DNA of 64,000 nt from Cyanobium sp. Cruz CV13-4-11 (GCF_024346055.1 NZ_JAGQCH010000014.1:29512-93511); one strand, 5' to 3'. Positions 50,859-61,752 are shown, numbered from the stretch's first letter. Program-made: numbers and translations. Notes: generated by a model not told the origin, from the sequence alone.

Positions 50859-52169
50859 CTACGGATCCAACGCTAGAGGGACGCCCGGGCGGGGAGGGGC
50901 GCACCCGACCAGGAAAGGGGCCGGATCCTGGTCGCGGCGATGCTGGACCGAAATCGCGTCCCCCTGGGCGCCTGGATCGGCAGGATCCAGGCAGGCGGTG
51001 GTCTCCAGGGCGCGGCGCAGCCGACGGGCGGCATGCAGGGGCATGTCCCTCGGCACGCTGATGCGATCGCGCAAGTAGCGCAGCCCCTTGGCCGATCCAG
51101 CCGGCGGCGGGCACTCCCGGCCCTTGATCAGCAGGGTGAGCGCACAGCGCAACGGCCGGTCCAGCCCGTCCCGGCCGAGGGGATTACGTGCCATCAGGGT
51201 GTCCCGGTGACGCAGCACCCTGGCCAGGGCCACCCCGGCCGCATCCGGGGGCTCGCTCTGGCTGGTTTCGGGGTCGGACCAGGGCGAAGCCACCACCGGC
51301 CAGGGGCCGGCATCGATCCGCTGCGCCAGATCCCTCTGTTCCGCCGTGCCACTGGCATGGCAGCCCCCCATCTGGGGGGGCAGATCGTGGGCGTGGGTGT
51401 GGAAGTCGCTCTGGGTGCCCAGATAGGTGGATCGCTGCTCAAGGGCGTGGAACCAGCGATCAATGGCCGGGAACCGCTCCCTCAGCAGGTCACCCTTGTA
51501 ATAAGCCAGGCTGGCATTCATTCGTTCCAGGTAGGGCACGAAGACCAGATCCGCCGTGCCCAGGTCCCCCAGCAGAAACGGTCCGGGGTTGGCGATCAGG
51601 GCGCTGGCGAAGCGTTCCGCGAAACGATCGAAACCCTGCTGGCCCCTGGCCTCTTCAGCAGCCCCACGACTCGGGACGCAGAGCCACTGGCACCAGGCCC
51701 GGAACAACTGTCGTTCGAGCTGGCGCAGGGGAAGCACCTCCCGGGCGTTCATGCCCTGGCCAAGCGGGCCGAAGGCGGCCTCCAGGGCTTCAAGAATGCG
51801 GTCGCTTTCGGTGATCAGCCGGCCGTCCAGCTCGAGCGCCGGCAACATGCCGCCCCGCACCAGCTCGGTGTACCAGGGTTCCTTCTGCCCGTAGCAGTAC
51901 ATCGTCACCTTGCGGGTCCGGTACGGAACCCGCCGCTCCTCCAGCCACAGCCAGACCTTCTGGCAGTAGGGGCACCAGGCGTGGTGATCCCGGTACAGCG
52001 TCACCCGGATCTCTCCTTCGGGACGGCCGAACGGACGGCACAGGGCCTGGGGGTTGGTGGGCCCTGAGGCCGGATCCGTGAAGGCGGGCGTCGCCAGCGC
52101 CGGCGCCGCCTCCGAGGCCAGCTCCTTCCAGTTCAGCGGCTCGAACAGCACGGTGGCGGAGCCGGCCAT
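50859..52169 (-). CDS. Glutathione-S-transferase-like protein with long C-terminal extension
   Basis: A 436-residue protein. The thioredoxin-like N-terminal GST domain starts near residue 55 ([19 protein letters not shown], with Cys66 and Cys69; TLPALE-type [15 protein letters not shown] glutathione-binding loop). An alpha-helical GST C-domain follows to about residue 250. The last 185 residues (from about [13 protein letters not shown]) are an extra domain, not known in ordinary GSTs. CPYC is more like omega/glutaredoxin-type GST. The substrate is unknown. Confidence 0.82.
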   Translation of the reverse strand: MAGSATVLFEPLNWKELASEAAPALATPAFTDPASGPTNPQALCRPFGRPEGEIRVTLYRDHHAWCPYCQKVWLWLEERRVPYRTRKVTMYCYGQKEPWYTELVRGGMLPALELDGRLITESDRILEALEAAFGPLGQGMNAREVLPLRQLERQLFRAWCQWLCVPSRGAAEEARGQQGFDRFAERFASALIANPGPFLLGDLGTADLVFVPYLERMNASLAYYKGDLLRERFPAIDRWFHALEQRSTYLGTQSDFHTHAHDLPPQMGGCHASGTAEQRDLAQRIDAGPWPVVASPWSDPETSQSEPPDAAGVALARVLRHRDTLMARNPLGRDGLDRPLRCALTLLIKGRECPPPAGSAKGLRYLRDRISVPRDMPLHAARRLRRALETTACLDPADPGAQGDAISVQHRRDQDPAPFLVGCAPPRPGVPLALDP

Positions 52170-52289
52170 GGAAGGGCGAAACGGGAGTTCAGCCTAGACA
52201 GCTGCGATGGGGAAAAAACCATGCCGGGACTCGCACCCTCACGGACGACGAACCTAAGGTTGGGGCACCCAAATTCCCCAGCCACCCCC

Positions 52290-52808
52290 ATGTTCGACGC
52301 CTTCACCAAGCTCGTCGCCCAAGCCGACGCCCGCGGCGAATTCCTCAGCCCCGGTCAGATCGATGCCCTGGGAGCCATGGTGGCCGAGAGCAACAAGCGG
52401 ATGGACACCGTCAACCGCATCACCTCCAACGCCTCCAAGATCGTCACCAACGCCGCCCGCGATCTGTTCGACCAGCAACCCGCCCTGATCGCCCCCGGCG
52501 GCAACGCCTACACCCACCGCCGCATGGCCGCCTGCCTGCGCGACATGGAGATCGTGCTGCGCTACATCACCTACGCGATCTTCACGGGTGATGCCTCCGT
52601 GCTCGAGGACCGCTGCCTCAACGGCCTGCGCGAGACCTACCTGGCCCTCGGCGTCCCCGGCGCTTCGGTGTCCGAAGGCATCCGCAAGATGAAGGACGCC
52701 GCCATCGCCATCGCCAGCGATCGCAACGGCATCACCCAGGGGGACTGCGCCGCCCTGATGTCCGAAGTGGGGACCTACTTCGATCGCGCCGCCGCCGCCG
52801 TCGCCTGA
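52290..52808 (+). CDS. cpcB: Phycocyanin beta subunit (orphan cpcB)
   Basis: A 172-residue biliprotein of phycobilisome rods. Bilin sites Cys82 ([12 protein letters not shown]) and Cys153 ([12 protein letters not shown]) are intact, as is the methyl-Asn region at position 72 (GGNAYTHRR). Length equals that of CpcB. It normally pairs with CpcA (alpha subunit) encoded directly downstream, but here a strong terminator and then amt follow. Cluster partners (lyases, linkers) are also absent. It may be a second copy, or an R-phycocyanin-like beta subunit; the sequence does not say which. Upstream are 120 bases after the GST-like gene. Confidence 0.92.
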   Translation: MFDAFTKLVAQADARGEFLSPGQIDALGAMVAESNKRMDTVNRITSNASKIVTNAARDLFDQQPALIAPGGNAYTHRRMAACLRDMEIVLRYITYAIFTGDASVLEDRCLNGLRETYLALGVPGASVSEGIRKMKDAAIAIASDRNGITQGDCAALMSEVGTYFDRAAAAVA

Positions 52809-52841
52809 ACGGCAGAGGCGTCGGGTCAGCCGACCCATCCA

Positions 52842-52870
52842 GGCCGGGCCCAGTGCCCGGCCTTTTTTTT
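52842..52870 (+). terminator. Rho-independent terminator of cpcB
   Basis: GGCCGGGC pairs with GCCCGGCC across a 5-base loop, followed by eight T. It begins 34 bases after the cpcB stop and isolates this gene from amt. Confidence 0.9.
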
Positions 52871-52898
52871 GACCGATCGCAGGCCAACCGGAGGCTTT

Positions 52899-52912
52899 GT
52901 TCGTTTGGCTAC
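52899..52912 (+). promoter_or_regulatory. Candidate NtcA site upstream of amt (GTT-N8-TAC)
   Basis: GTTCGTTTGGCTAC fits GTA-N8-TAC at all but one fixed base. It lies 66 bases before the amt start. A TAATCC -10-like element is 27 bases downstream rather than the canonical 20-24. Tentative. Confidence 0.3.
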
Positions 52913-52977
52913 ACAGCAATGGACCCCTGAAGTGGATGGTAATCCTATGAACTTTTCATAGTTCCTTCCTCACCCCT

Positions 52978-54779
<1,802 letters not shown>

Positions 54780-54813
54780 CCACTCGCTCCCGCCTTCAGG
54801 GGCCCACCACCCT

Positions 54814-54842
54814 GAGCTGACCGTGACGGTCAGCTCTTTTTT
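54814..54842 (+). terminator. Rho-independent terminator of amt-PII operon
   Basis: GAGCTGACC pairs with GGTCAGCTC across a 5-base loop, with six T following. It begins 35 bases after the PII stop. Confidence 0.9.
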
Positions 54843-54883
54843 ATGGGTGGCCCGCTGACAGACCTGTCGAGCACATCCCGGCC

Positions 54884-55509
54884 ATGGAACAGGGCCGCGC
54901 CATCGCCGAACGGGCCCTGGCCGAGGGGCATCGGCTCAGCCTGGGGGTGCGGGATCCCGCCAGGCTGCCGGCAGGTCCGCTGCTGGAGGCCGCCCGCAAG
55001 AGCCCCGAGCGGGTGCTGCTCCATCCCTACGACGCCCGCGACTCCAGCCAGGCCAGCACCTGGGTGGCGGCGACCCTGGCCCATTTCGGCGCCATCGACG
55101 GACTGATCCTCTGCGCAGGGGTGTTCTCCCGGGTGGGACTGCTGTTCAAGGCCGGTCAGGAGCAGGAGATCGAAGCGCTATGGCGGGTGAATCTGATGGG
55201 TCCGTGGCGGCCCTGGTGTCGATGAGCGGCCAGCGGGTGAAGGGCCCCCTGGCGGCCTACCCCTGCAGCAAGTTCGCCCTGATGGCCCTCTGCCAGTCGA
55301 TGCGCAACAAGGGCTGGGATGCCGGCATCGGGGTGACGGCGATCTGCCCGGGCTGGGTCAACACCGCCATGGCCTCCCAGGTGACGGCCCTTCCCGCCGG
55401 CGCCATGACCCAGCCCGAGGATCTGGCCGCCCTGGCGGCCCAGCTGCTGCGGCTGCCCGCCAGCGCCGTGCCCTTCGAGCTCAAGATCAACTGCGTGCTG
55501 GAACCCTGA
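54884..55509 (+). pseudogene. Truncated and frameshifted short-chain dehydrogenase (SDR)
   Basis: SDR features are split over two frames. The first (54884-55225) starts at GRAIAERALAEG, directly after where the Rossmann TGxxxGIG should stand, and includes IDGLILCAGVFS (NAG-like motif) to LWRVNLMGPW. It then breaks. The second frame (to 55509) holds LVSMSGQRVKG, AYPCSKFALMAL (YxxxK) and AICPGWVNTAMA. Between them the segment before the catalytic Ser strand is missing. Loss of the nucleotide-binding motif and the frame break make it non-functional. Confidence 0.8.
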
Positions 55510-55516
55510 GGCCGGC

Positions 55517-56887
55517 TCAGATCAGCCGTGATCCGGAGGCCGCCCGGCGCTGGGAGGGATCGAAAACGGCGGCCACGGTGCGAATCAGCCAGCGCCCCGA
55601 GGCTGTCACCTCGACCAGGCCCTGGCCATCGGCCTGGCTGAGCCGCACCAGGCCGTCAGCGGCGAGGAGCGTCAGATCGGCCCATTCACGGCTGTAGCGC
55701 CCAGGGTCGATCGCCACCCGGAAATGGCACATCACCTCCCGGATCAGTTCCCGCCGCTCCAGCACCCCCGGGTCGGTGACCAGCAGCCCCCGCTCCACCG
55801 GCAGCTGCCCGGCGGCGAGGCTGGCCCCATAGGCCTTCAGATCCCGCTGGTTCTGGCTGAACAGGCCGGGGAACTGGCTGATGGCCGTGGGGCCCACCCC
55901 CAGCAACTCCAGCTCCCCGCCGGTGGTGTAGCCTTGGAAGTTGCGGTGCAGGCACCCCTGCCGCGCCGCCACGGCCAGGCTGTCGCCGGAGAGGGCGTAG
56001 TGATCCATGCCGATGGCGTCGTAGCCGCACCCGCCCAGCCGGGAGGCGGCACCGTCCAGCATCTGCAGCCGCTGCCGCTGGGTAGGCAGATCCTGCGGCG
56101 CGATCTTGCGCTGCAGGGGCAGCTGGTCGGGGAGGTAGGCGAAGGAGAACAGGGACACCCGATCGGGGCGCAGGTCCTGCACCAGGGCCAGGGTGGCGTC
56201 GAACCGCTCCGGGGTCTGGAGCGGCAGACCGCAGATCAGATCGACGTTGACGCTGTCGAAGCCCGCCTGCCGCATCCAGGCCATGGACCGGCGCAGCTGC
56301 TCCACCGGCACCACCCGGTTCACCGCCTGCTGCACCAGGGGGTCGGCATCCTGGATGCCGAAGCTGATCCGCGTGAAGCCAAGCCGGCGCAGGGCGACCA
56401 CGTCCTCCCGGCTGAGGGCCTCCGGATTGACCTCGATGGAGGCCTCCAGGTCCTCCTCCAGGTCGAAGTGACGTTCGATCAACCGCCAGAGGCTCTCGCG
56501 CTCGGGGATCGTCAGATAGTTGGGGGTGCCGCCGCCCCAGTGGAGCTGGGCCAGGCGGCGCCGCTGGGCGGAGTGGCGCGAGATCAGCTCCAGTTCAGCG
56601 GCCAGGGCCTCCAGGTAGGGGCCCACCACCTTGGAACCGGCCCCTGTGGTGACACGGTTGCAGCCGCAGAACCAGCAGGCGTTGCGGCAGAAGGGCACAT
56701 GCACATACAGCGACAGCGGCTCGTCCGTGCGGCGGGCCAGCTGGGTCTCGAGGTCGGCCGCCGTGACGCCCCCGTGGAAGGCCGCGGCCGTGGGGTAGCT
56801 GGTGTAGCGGGGTACGGGCCGGTCGTGCTTGAGCAGCAGATCGATCGTCGTGGCGCCGGGCGCTGAAGCGGTGGCCGCTGGGGTCAT
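55517..56887 (-). CDS. hemN: Oxygen-independent coproporphyrinogen III oxidase (HemN)
   Basis: A 456-residue radical-SAM enzyme that oxidises coproporphyrinogen III to protoporphyrinogen IX without O2. The Fe-S motif CRNACWFCGC (Cys67, 71, 74) has the extra Cys of HemN. GGGTPNYL and EASIEVNPEALS (SAM-binding region) and VNVDLICGLP follow. The last 100 residues form the HemN C-domain (MCHFRVAIDPG). It is 37 bases after a heme oxygenase gene; in other cyanobacteria a ho2-hemN pair works at low oxygen. Confidence 0.93.
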   Translation of the reverse strand: MTPAATASAPGATTIDLLLKHDRPVPRYTSYPTAAAFHGGVTAADLETQLARRTDEPLSLYVHVPFCRNACWFCGCNRVTTGAGSKVVGPYLEALAAELELISRHSAQRRRLAQLHWGGGTPNYLTIPERESLWRLIERHFDLEEDLEASIEVNPEALSREDVVALRRLGFTRISFGIQDADPLVQQAVNRVVPVEQLRRSMAWMRQAGFDSVNVDLICGLPLQTPERFDATLALVQDLRPDRVSLFSFAYLPDQLPLQRKIAPQDLPTQRQRLQMLDGAASRLGGCGYDAIGMDHYALSGDSLAVAARQGCLHRNFQGYTTGGELELLGVGPTAISQFPGLFSQNQRDLKAYGASLAAGQLPVERGLLVTDPGVLERRELIREVMCHFRVAIDPGRYSREWADLTLLAADGLVRLSQADGQGLVEVTASGRWLIRTVAAVFDPSQRRAASGSRLI

Positions 56888-56924
56888 GGGAGGCAGGGAG
56901 GGTGGAGCGGAACGGTCGGGGTGA

Positions 56925-57662
56925 TCAGGCCTCGGAGCTGGCAGGCGCGGGCGTCTCCAGAGCGGCCAGTTCCGCCAGCAGCCGCTGGGTGGCGCGGAAG
57001 GCGACCACCGCTTCCTCCAGCAGCTCCTCCTCTTCCACCTCGCTGAGATCAAGCTGTTCGAAGGCGTCGTGCAGCGCCTGCTTCAGCTCAGGGATGGGGC
57101 GCTGGAACCTCCAGAACCGCAGGCTGGGCAGCCCCTGACTCGAGAGAATGGCCTGGGCCTTCTCGCCCAGTTGCTGGCCGCCGGAGAGATCGCCGCCGTA
57201 GCGCACATAGACGTGGGCCATCAAGCGGTGTGGCGCCTGGCGGGCCAGGTCGCGCAGCTGCTCCAGCCAGTCGTGGGCTGCGTCAGAGGCCGGTGTGGCC
57301 GGGATGGCAGCCAGCATGGCGACGTCCTGCCGCAGGGCCTGGCGGCGAGCCAGGACCGTCCAGGGAAAGGCCTTCGCCCCCAGGGCGGCGGCCAGCTCGG
57401 GGCCCTGCTCCTCGATCAGTTCGTAGGCGGGGGCGAGGGCACGGATCAGGGCCGCCAGCTGCCTGGGGCTGGCGTGGCCCTCCAGCAGGGATCGGGAGAA
57501 GGTCATGCCCTCGGCCTGGTGGTGGGCGGCACCGATGCGGGCGTGAAGCCGACGCACTCGGGGGCCAAAAGCTCTGCGCGCCAGCACATCAGCGGGCCTG
57601 GCGTGATCGGAGATGGCTTCGGGGATCGCTGTGGGGATGCTTGTGGGGATGGCTGTGGTCAT
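56925..57662 (-). CDS. Heme oxygenase
   Basis: A 245-residue heme oxygenase that opens heme to biliverdin IXa, CO and Fe. The heme-ligand His is His47 in IGAAHHQAEG. The distal helix HVYVRYGGDLSGGQQLG is the family signature. The N-terminus has a degenerate repeat (TAIPTSIPTAIP) and is longer than usual. Met 57662 is the start; the frame upstream is unlike any HO. It precedes hemN and resembles the low-oxygen HO2 type, so biliverdin for bilins may be supplied under microoxic conditions. Whether it is HO1 or HO2 is inferred from context. Confidence 0.88.
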   Translation of the reverse strand: MTTAIPTSIPTAIPEAISDHARPADVLARRAFGPRVRRLHARIGAAHHQAEGMTFSRSLLEGHASPRQLAALIRALAPAYELIEEQGPELAAALGAKAFPWTVLARRQALRQDVAMLAAIPATPASDAAHDWLEQLRDLARQAPHRLMAHVYVRYGGDLSGGQQLGEKAQAILSSQGLPSLRFWRFQRPIPELKQALHDAFEQLDLSEVEEEELLEEAVVAFRATQRLLAELAALETPAPASSEA

Positions 57663-57802
57663 GGGGATCGGTGCCAGAGAGAAAACGTGGGTTCGCGCAG
57701 GGCGCTGATGCCTAAGCCATAACGATACTATTGTTCCGTGGTTCTGTGGCAACAATTTCGTTGCAACCGCCGCATCCGCCACCCCCCACCACACACGCCG
57801 CC

Positions 57803-58246
57803 ATGTCCGCCACCCCCCCGGCCTCGGCCACCGAGCCCACGCGCTCCCTGTCCTTTCTCGTGGCTCCGCTGGGCCAGCTCAGCGAGGACGGCCAGCTGCG
57901 TGAACTGATTGAGGAACGCCGGCAGTGCAAGGGAGCGGCCGTGGAGCTCTGGTACCTGGGGCCGGATCTGGTGGAGGAGCTCTGTCTGAGGCCGGCCTTC
58001 AGCCACCCTGCAGGGAAAGGCGACGAGCGCCGCCCAAGCGAGAAGCCCATCGAGGTGATTGTGGCCGGCGAAGCGGCGGTGATCACCTGGCTGCAGCTGC
58101 GCTTCGGCGGCTGCACCGGAACCCTCGCCGTGCCGACAACCTGGCTTCAGGAACGGGCAGGCCGACTGCCGCCCCTGGCCCCTGCCAGCAACACGGCCAG
58201 CAGCAGTGGCTCCAGGAGGCCCTGGGGAGGGCCAGCCCCTGGGTAG
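57803..58246 (+). CDS. Hypothetical protein (147 aa)
   Basis: A soluble protein with regular alpha/beta pattern (LSFLVAPLGQLSEDGQLREL, AAVELWYLGPDLVEELC, IEVIVAGEAAVITWLQLRFG). It is divergent from the heme oxygenase gene. The tail is Ser/Pro/Arg-rich. Family not recognised. ATG 57803 is preferred to ATG 57731, which lies in the promoter region. Confidence 0.55.
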   Translation: MSATPPASATEPTRSLSFLVAPLGQLSEDGQLRELIEERRQCKGAAVELWYLGPDLVEELCLRPAFSHPAGKGDERRPSEKPIEVIVAGEAAVITWLQLRFGGCTGTLAVPTTWLQERAGRLPPLAPASNTASSSGSRRPWGGPAPG

Positions 58247-58479
58247 GGCCTGCAAAAGGTTGGCTTCCGTCGATCCAGCGCCTGATCGGCCAGGCGCCTC
58301 AGCTGCAGCAGGGCCAGATCAAGAGTAAAAGCGTGTCCTTATCAACGAAGGATCTCATGCCAATCAAAATCGCTGGCGTCCCCTTGCCTGCGTTGGTGTC
58401 AGTCCGCCTGCAGTTCGTAACGAGGAGCTGGAGAGCAAGACAGAGACAGCCGAAGTCTCCGCCTATAGTTGAAACCACA

Positions 58480-59763
58480 CTAACGGCTATCGAGAGCTTG
58501 TTGTGATTGCAAGCAAGAGTAAAAGAATGCCAAAGGCAGAATATAGGCCAAGCTGAGACGGCCAGCCTCCTGTCCGCCATTTCCCACAAGCGTAAAGAGG
58601 AGAGGCGCGAAGCAGGCCAACGCCGAGAATAGCAAGGCTCTTTGACTTACGCTTTTCCAGATATTGGCAAGAATCATGCGCACCAGTGGGTAGTAGAGAA
58701 AAATGCAAAGAGCTCCCCACATGAGCCATTGCAGGGCCTCCTCAAGCCCTGCTGCTGGGCTGGGTAGCTGGATGTACTTCCATGGCGAAAAGGGTGCCGG
58801 AAAAACAATCCTTGCCAGACGCTGGGGCTCCAGAATGTCTCCCATGGCGCTCAATGGGTTGGACAGGATATAGCTCTTGATAATATGCTGATTTTCTTTG
58901 CAATACTCAGCCACCTCGATTCCACTGTGCACCGACATATCAATACCGCCTTTGATGTTGGGTGCATGCACAAAGACCTCTGCAAGATTGCAACCCGTGT
59001 AATTCGTTAGCATGAATGTATTAATCAAGCGATGCTGATTGATGTGGTAAGGGGAGGCCAGAAGGAGCCCAAGCAGCAACCCCAGAGACACCAGCAATTT
59101 TCTATTCAGCAGCGATGACAAAAGAATGAATGCCAGGGCGTAGGGAGCATAGGGCCTTGACATATCCGCATTGAATGCGAAGAAAATTGCAAGCAGGCCA
59201 ACGGAAATGCCAACCGGAAGGGTGACAGGTTTGCCGCCACCCAAGTGAATCAATGCAAGCAGGCCTATGATCGAAGCTGGGTATAAAGCGTCGACAAATG
59301 ACCCGCCCGAGAACAGAATGATGTAGATGGGTAAAATGAACAGGATCCATCGCGCCCAGCGCTGCTGATGCGGGAGTTGCGATGGCGCTTCAAGGATACG
59401 GAAAAGGTATCTCGATAACAACAGAACACCAAAAAGCAATGCCGAGAAGTAAGCCAAGTCATAGTAGAGATGCAAGCATGCTTCTCCACAAGCATGTCCA
59501 AGCGCCTTCTCGATGTGTAGAGATGGACGCATGACTGAGGTAACAGTCTGAAAGGCGAGTTCAGCATGGGTTTTCAACAGCAGAGACCGGAGGTCTGGGA
59601 TGCTCCTGCACCACCCATAGTTGGGGGTGTGATTCTTTAAAAATGCGCCGGCGGAGGCCACCACCAGCGAATAGGCCATGGATTTAGTGACCACCAGTGC
59701 TCTCGGCATGGGCAGTGGCATCAGCAGCAATGTCACTCCTGAAGCTAAGGCCAGGCTCGCCAT
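58480..59763 (-). CDS. Multi-pass membrane protein, lower GC than neighbours
   Basis: About 427 residues with ten or so hydrophobic segments; loops are short except one around residues 260-320 with NYTGCNLAEVFVHAPNIKG. The layout is that of GT-C-like or polysaccharide-associated membrane proteins, but no catalytic motif is clear. Base composition is visibly more AT-rich than every neighbour, suggesting recent transfer. The start is uncertain: ATG 59763 is chosen, as an N-terminal extension to 59961 has no hydrophobic or conserved content. Confidence 0.65.
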   Translation of the reverse strand: MASLALASGVTLLLMPLPMPRALVVTKSMAYSLVVASAGAFLKNHTPNYGWCRSIPDLRSLLLKTHAELAFQTVTSVMRPSLHIEKALGHACGEACLHLYYDLAYFSALLFGVLLLSRYLFRILEAPSQLPHQQRWARWILFILPIYIILFSGGSFVDALYPASIIGLLALIHLGGGKPVTLPVGISVGLLAIFFAFNADMSRPYAPYALAFILLSSLLNRKLLVSLGLLLGLLLASPYHINQHRLINTFMLTNYTGCNLAEVFVHAPNIKGGIDMSVHSGIEVAEYCKENQHIIKSYILSNPLSAMGDILEPQRLARIVFPAPFSPWKYIQLPSPAAGLEEALQWLMWGALCIFLYYPLVRMILANIWKSVSQRALLFSALACFAPLLFTLVGNGGQEAGRLSLAYILPLAFFYSCLQSQQALDSR

Positions 59764-59847
59764 GGAGGCGATCAGCCGTCGCAAGACGCTCCAATGGATC
59801 CCCGCCTCGGCAAGGGAGTGGACGGGCCGCTTTGCTATCTGGGACTC

Positions 59848-60000
59848 ATGGCTGGGGCCTTCCACCCCATAGCTCCAGCCGGCCTTGTCGTCGGCAGCAT
59901 CGTGATGCTGCTCGCCGTTGGCATCGTTGTGCTTGCCTTGATGGCCACCAGATCGCGGCATGCCTCGCGGGGCCCAAGCGGATCGGACCGGGAGCTGTAG
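59848..60000 (+). CDS. Possible small single-TM protein (50 aa)
   Basis: ATG 59848 opens a 50-codon frame with one membrane segment (LVVGSIVMLLAVGIVVLALMA) and a basic-to-polar tail. Such short membrane proteins occur in cyanobacteria, but there is no supporting homology or clear ribosome site. It overlaps the minus-strand remnant region. Confidence 0.3.
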   Translation: MAGAFHPIAPAGLVVGSIVMLLAVGIVVLALMATRSRHASRGPSGSDREL

Positions 60001-60011
60001 CGGGGGTGGGG

Positions 60012-60113
60012 GGCGAACTTGGAATACACACAGAAATTGACCCCTTCCGGCGTCACCGCAGCGTCCAGATGGGCACGGCTACCCCTAGAAGGCTGCGCCG
60101 CTACCATCGCCAT
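60012..60113 (-). pseudogene. Possible relict of a glycogen-debranching-enzyme (glgX) 5' end
   Basis: The minus-strand reading from about 60062 to 60012 gives AAVTPEGVNFCVYSKFA, close to the N-terminal GATVTPEGVNFSVFSKHA-type motif of GlgX/isoamylase enzymes. After it the frame degenerates to Arg/Ser-rich sequence with no GH13 motifs. It looks like an isolated fragment left after deletion. Confidence 0.45.
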
Positions 60114-60304
60114 GGTCTCGCATCCTGCATCGCCAAGGGGTGTGTCCCAGGCCGCTTGACAGAAGGACTTCCTTGACTGTCAGATGGGAAAAATGTTGCT
60201 AGGAGGCGGGAGCCCCCACTAACGAATTTGCCAAGGTTTGTTTCGCGCTGGCTTCCTGATTCACACAGAACAGCTGCAATGAATGCAAAGGATCGAGGAC
60301 AGCC

Positions 60305-60604
60305 ATGACCCCCGCCGAGGCCTTCGGCGAGCTCATCGAGGCTCTGCTGCATCTCTTCCGCCGTGACCACTGGCAGGAACTGATCCGCCAGGCCCTACCA
60401 GTGCTCACCAGCGACCAGCAGGAGGTGGCCTACGGCCTGGCCGTTCAGCTGGTGTTGTGCGATCGAGTGGTGAAGCCGGAAGAGGCCATCTTCCTCACCA
60501 CCCTGGGCAACGAGCTTTCCCTGCCACCGGGCCGGGCCGCCCAGATCCAGGAGCTGCTGGCGCTGCTGCAGCTCGATGCTCTGATCGGTGCTCCCGGTGC
60601 CTGA
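60305..60604 (+). CDS. TerB-like protein
   Basis: A 99-residue helical protein. YGLAVQLVLCDRVVKPEEA and LTTLGNELSLPPG are TerB-fold regions similar to those at 48054-48455 (AYAVAAEIMRSDGPLQDQE). It is shorter than typical TerB. The stop is 17 bases inside the next gene (LDH), so they are probably translated together. Confidence 0.7.
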   Translation: MTPAEAFGELIEALLHLFRRDHWQELIRQALPVLTSDQQEVAYGLAVQLVLCDRVVKPEEAIFLTTLGNELSLPPGRAAQIQELLALLQLDALIGAPGA

Positions 60605-61643
60605 TCTCACCCCGGCCGTCGGCGACGCCTCAGCCGCAGCCGCCCCTTTCTGCAACCTGCTGCTTCCCACCGGCGCCCAGGCGCGGGGGCGCACCCTCCC
60701 CGGCCGCAAGGTGGTGATCGTGGGTTGCGGCGCCGTGGGCATGGCCTGCGCCGTGGCAATCCTGCATCGGGGCTGCCAGGAGGAGCTGGTGCTGGTGGAT
60801 GTGGCCCATGACCGGCTGGAGGGGGAGGTGATGGACCTCTGCCATGGCCTGCCGTTTCTGCCCCGCACCGATCTGCGGGCCGGGAGCGTGGAAGAGGAGG
60901 GACGGGATGCCGACCTGGTGGTGATCACCGCCGGGGTGGCCCAGCAGCCGGGCCAGTCGCGGCGGGAGCTGATCGAGCACAATGCCGCCCTGTTCCGCAA
61001 GCTCGTGCCACCGATCGCACTCCACTGCCCCCGGGCGGTGCTGCTGGTGGTGAGCAACCCGGTGGATGTGCTCACCCACATCGCCGGCCAGCTGAGCGGC
61101 TTCCCCGCCCACCGGGTGATCGGATCGGGCACCGTGCTCGATTCGGCCCGCTTCCGCATGGCCATCAGTCGCCGGCTGGGGATCGATCCCCACGACGTCC
61201 AGGCCTGGGTGATCGGCGAACACGGCGATTCGGAGGTGCCGCTCTGGAGCCGGGTGACGGTGGCTGGCTCGGGCCTTGTCGATGGCGGCTGGGAAGGCAG
61301 CCGCACCCTGGCGGACCCGGAACTTCAGGAGCTGTTCCATGGCGAGGTGCGCCGGGCGGCCTACGAGATCATCCGGCTCAAGGGCAGCACCTCCTGGGCA
61401 ATCGGGCTGGCCACCGCCGAGATCGTGGAGGCGGTGCTGCGCAGCAAGGACCAGATGCTCACCGTGAGCAGCCGCAGCCACGGCCACTACGGCCTGCCCG
61501 ATGTCTGCCTCAGCCTGCCCACGATCGTCAACGACAGCGGCGCCGCCGCCCTGGTGCAGATGGCCCTGACCGAGCGGGAAATGGCACAACTGGTGAACAG
61601 CGCTGAGGTGCTGCGGGGGATGCTCGACGAAGCGGGGTTCTGA
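60588..61643 (+). CDS. L-lactate dehydrogenase (LDH/MDH family)
   Basis: A 351-residue NAD-dependent 2-hydroxy-acid dehydrogenase. Features: VVIVGCGAVGMACAVAIL (NAD motif), AQQPGQSRREL (substrate-specificity loop, Gln where MDH has Arg, and the catalytic Arg), NPVDVLTH (Asn), GEHGDSEVPLW (catalytic His). The Gln favours lactate over malate. It would ferment pyruvate to lactate in the dark. GTG 60588 is used; GTG 60597 is an alternative. The first 35 residues are an extra N-terminal extension. Confidence 0.9.
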   Translation: MLPVPDLTPAVGDASAAAAPFCNLLLPTGAQARGRTLPGRKVVIVGCGAVGMACAVAILHRGCQEELVLVDVAHDRLEGEVMDLCHGLPFLPRTDLRAGSVEEEGRDADLVVITAGVAQQPGQSRRELIEHNAALFRKLVPPIALHCPRAVLLVVSNPVDVLTHIAGQLSGFPAHRVIGSGTVLDSARFRMAISRRLGIDPHDVQAWVIGEHGDSEVPLWSRVTVAGSGLVDGGWEGSRTLADPELQELFHGEVRRAAYEIIRLKGSTSWAIGLATAEIVEAVLRSKDQMLTVSSRSHGHYGLPDVCLSLPTIVNDSGAAALVQMALTEREMAQLVNSAEVLRGMLDEAGF

Positions 61644-61752
61644 GGGGGTGCGAGGTGTAGTCGCAGCTCAGCGACCATGTGGTCAGGACAACGCGGCAGT
61701 CCCGCGGACTCGTGCACTCTGGTGGGGTTCTCGATAAGAGAAGGGTTGGGCA

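Noticed and set aside
57624..57662. Degenerate 12-base repeats at the start of the heme oxygenase gene
   Set aside because: Three imperfect units only; noted in the gene entry but too weak for a separate repeat feature.
58278..58297. A 7-base hairpin GCGCCTG / CAGGCGC as a terminator
   Set aside because: There is no T run on either strand after it.
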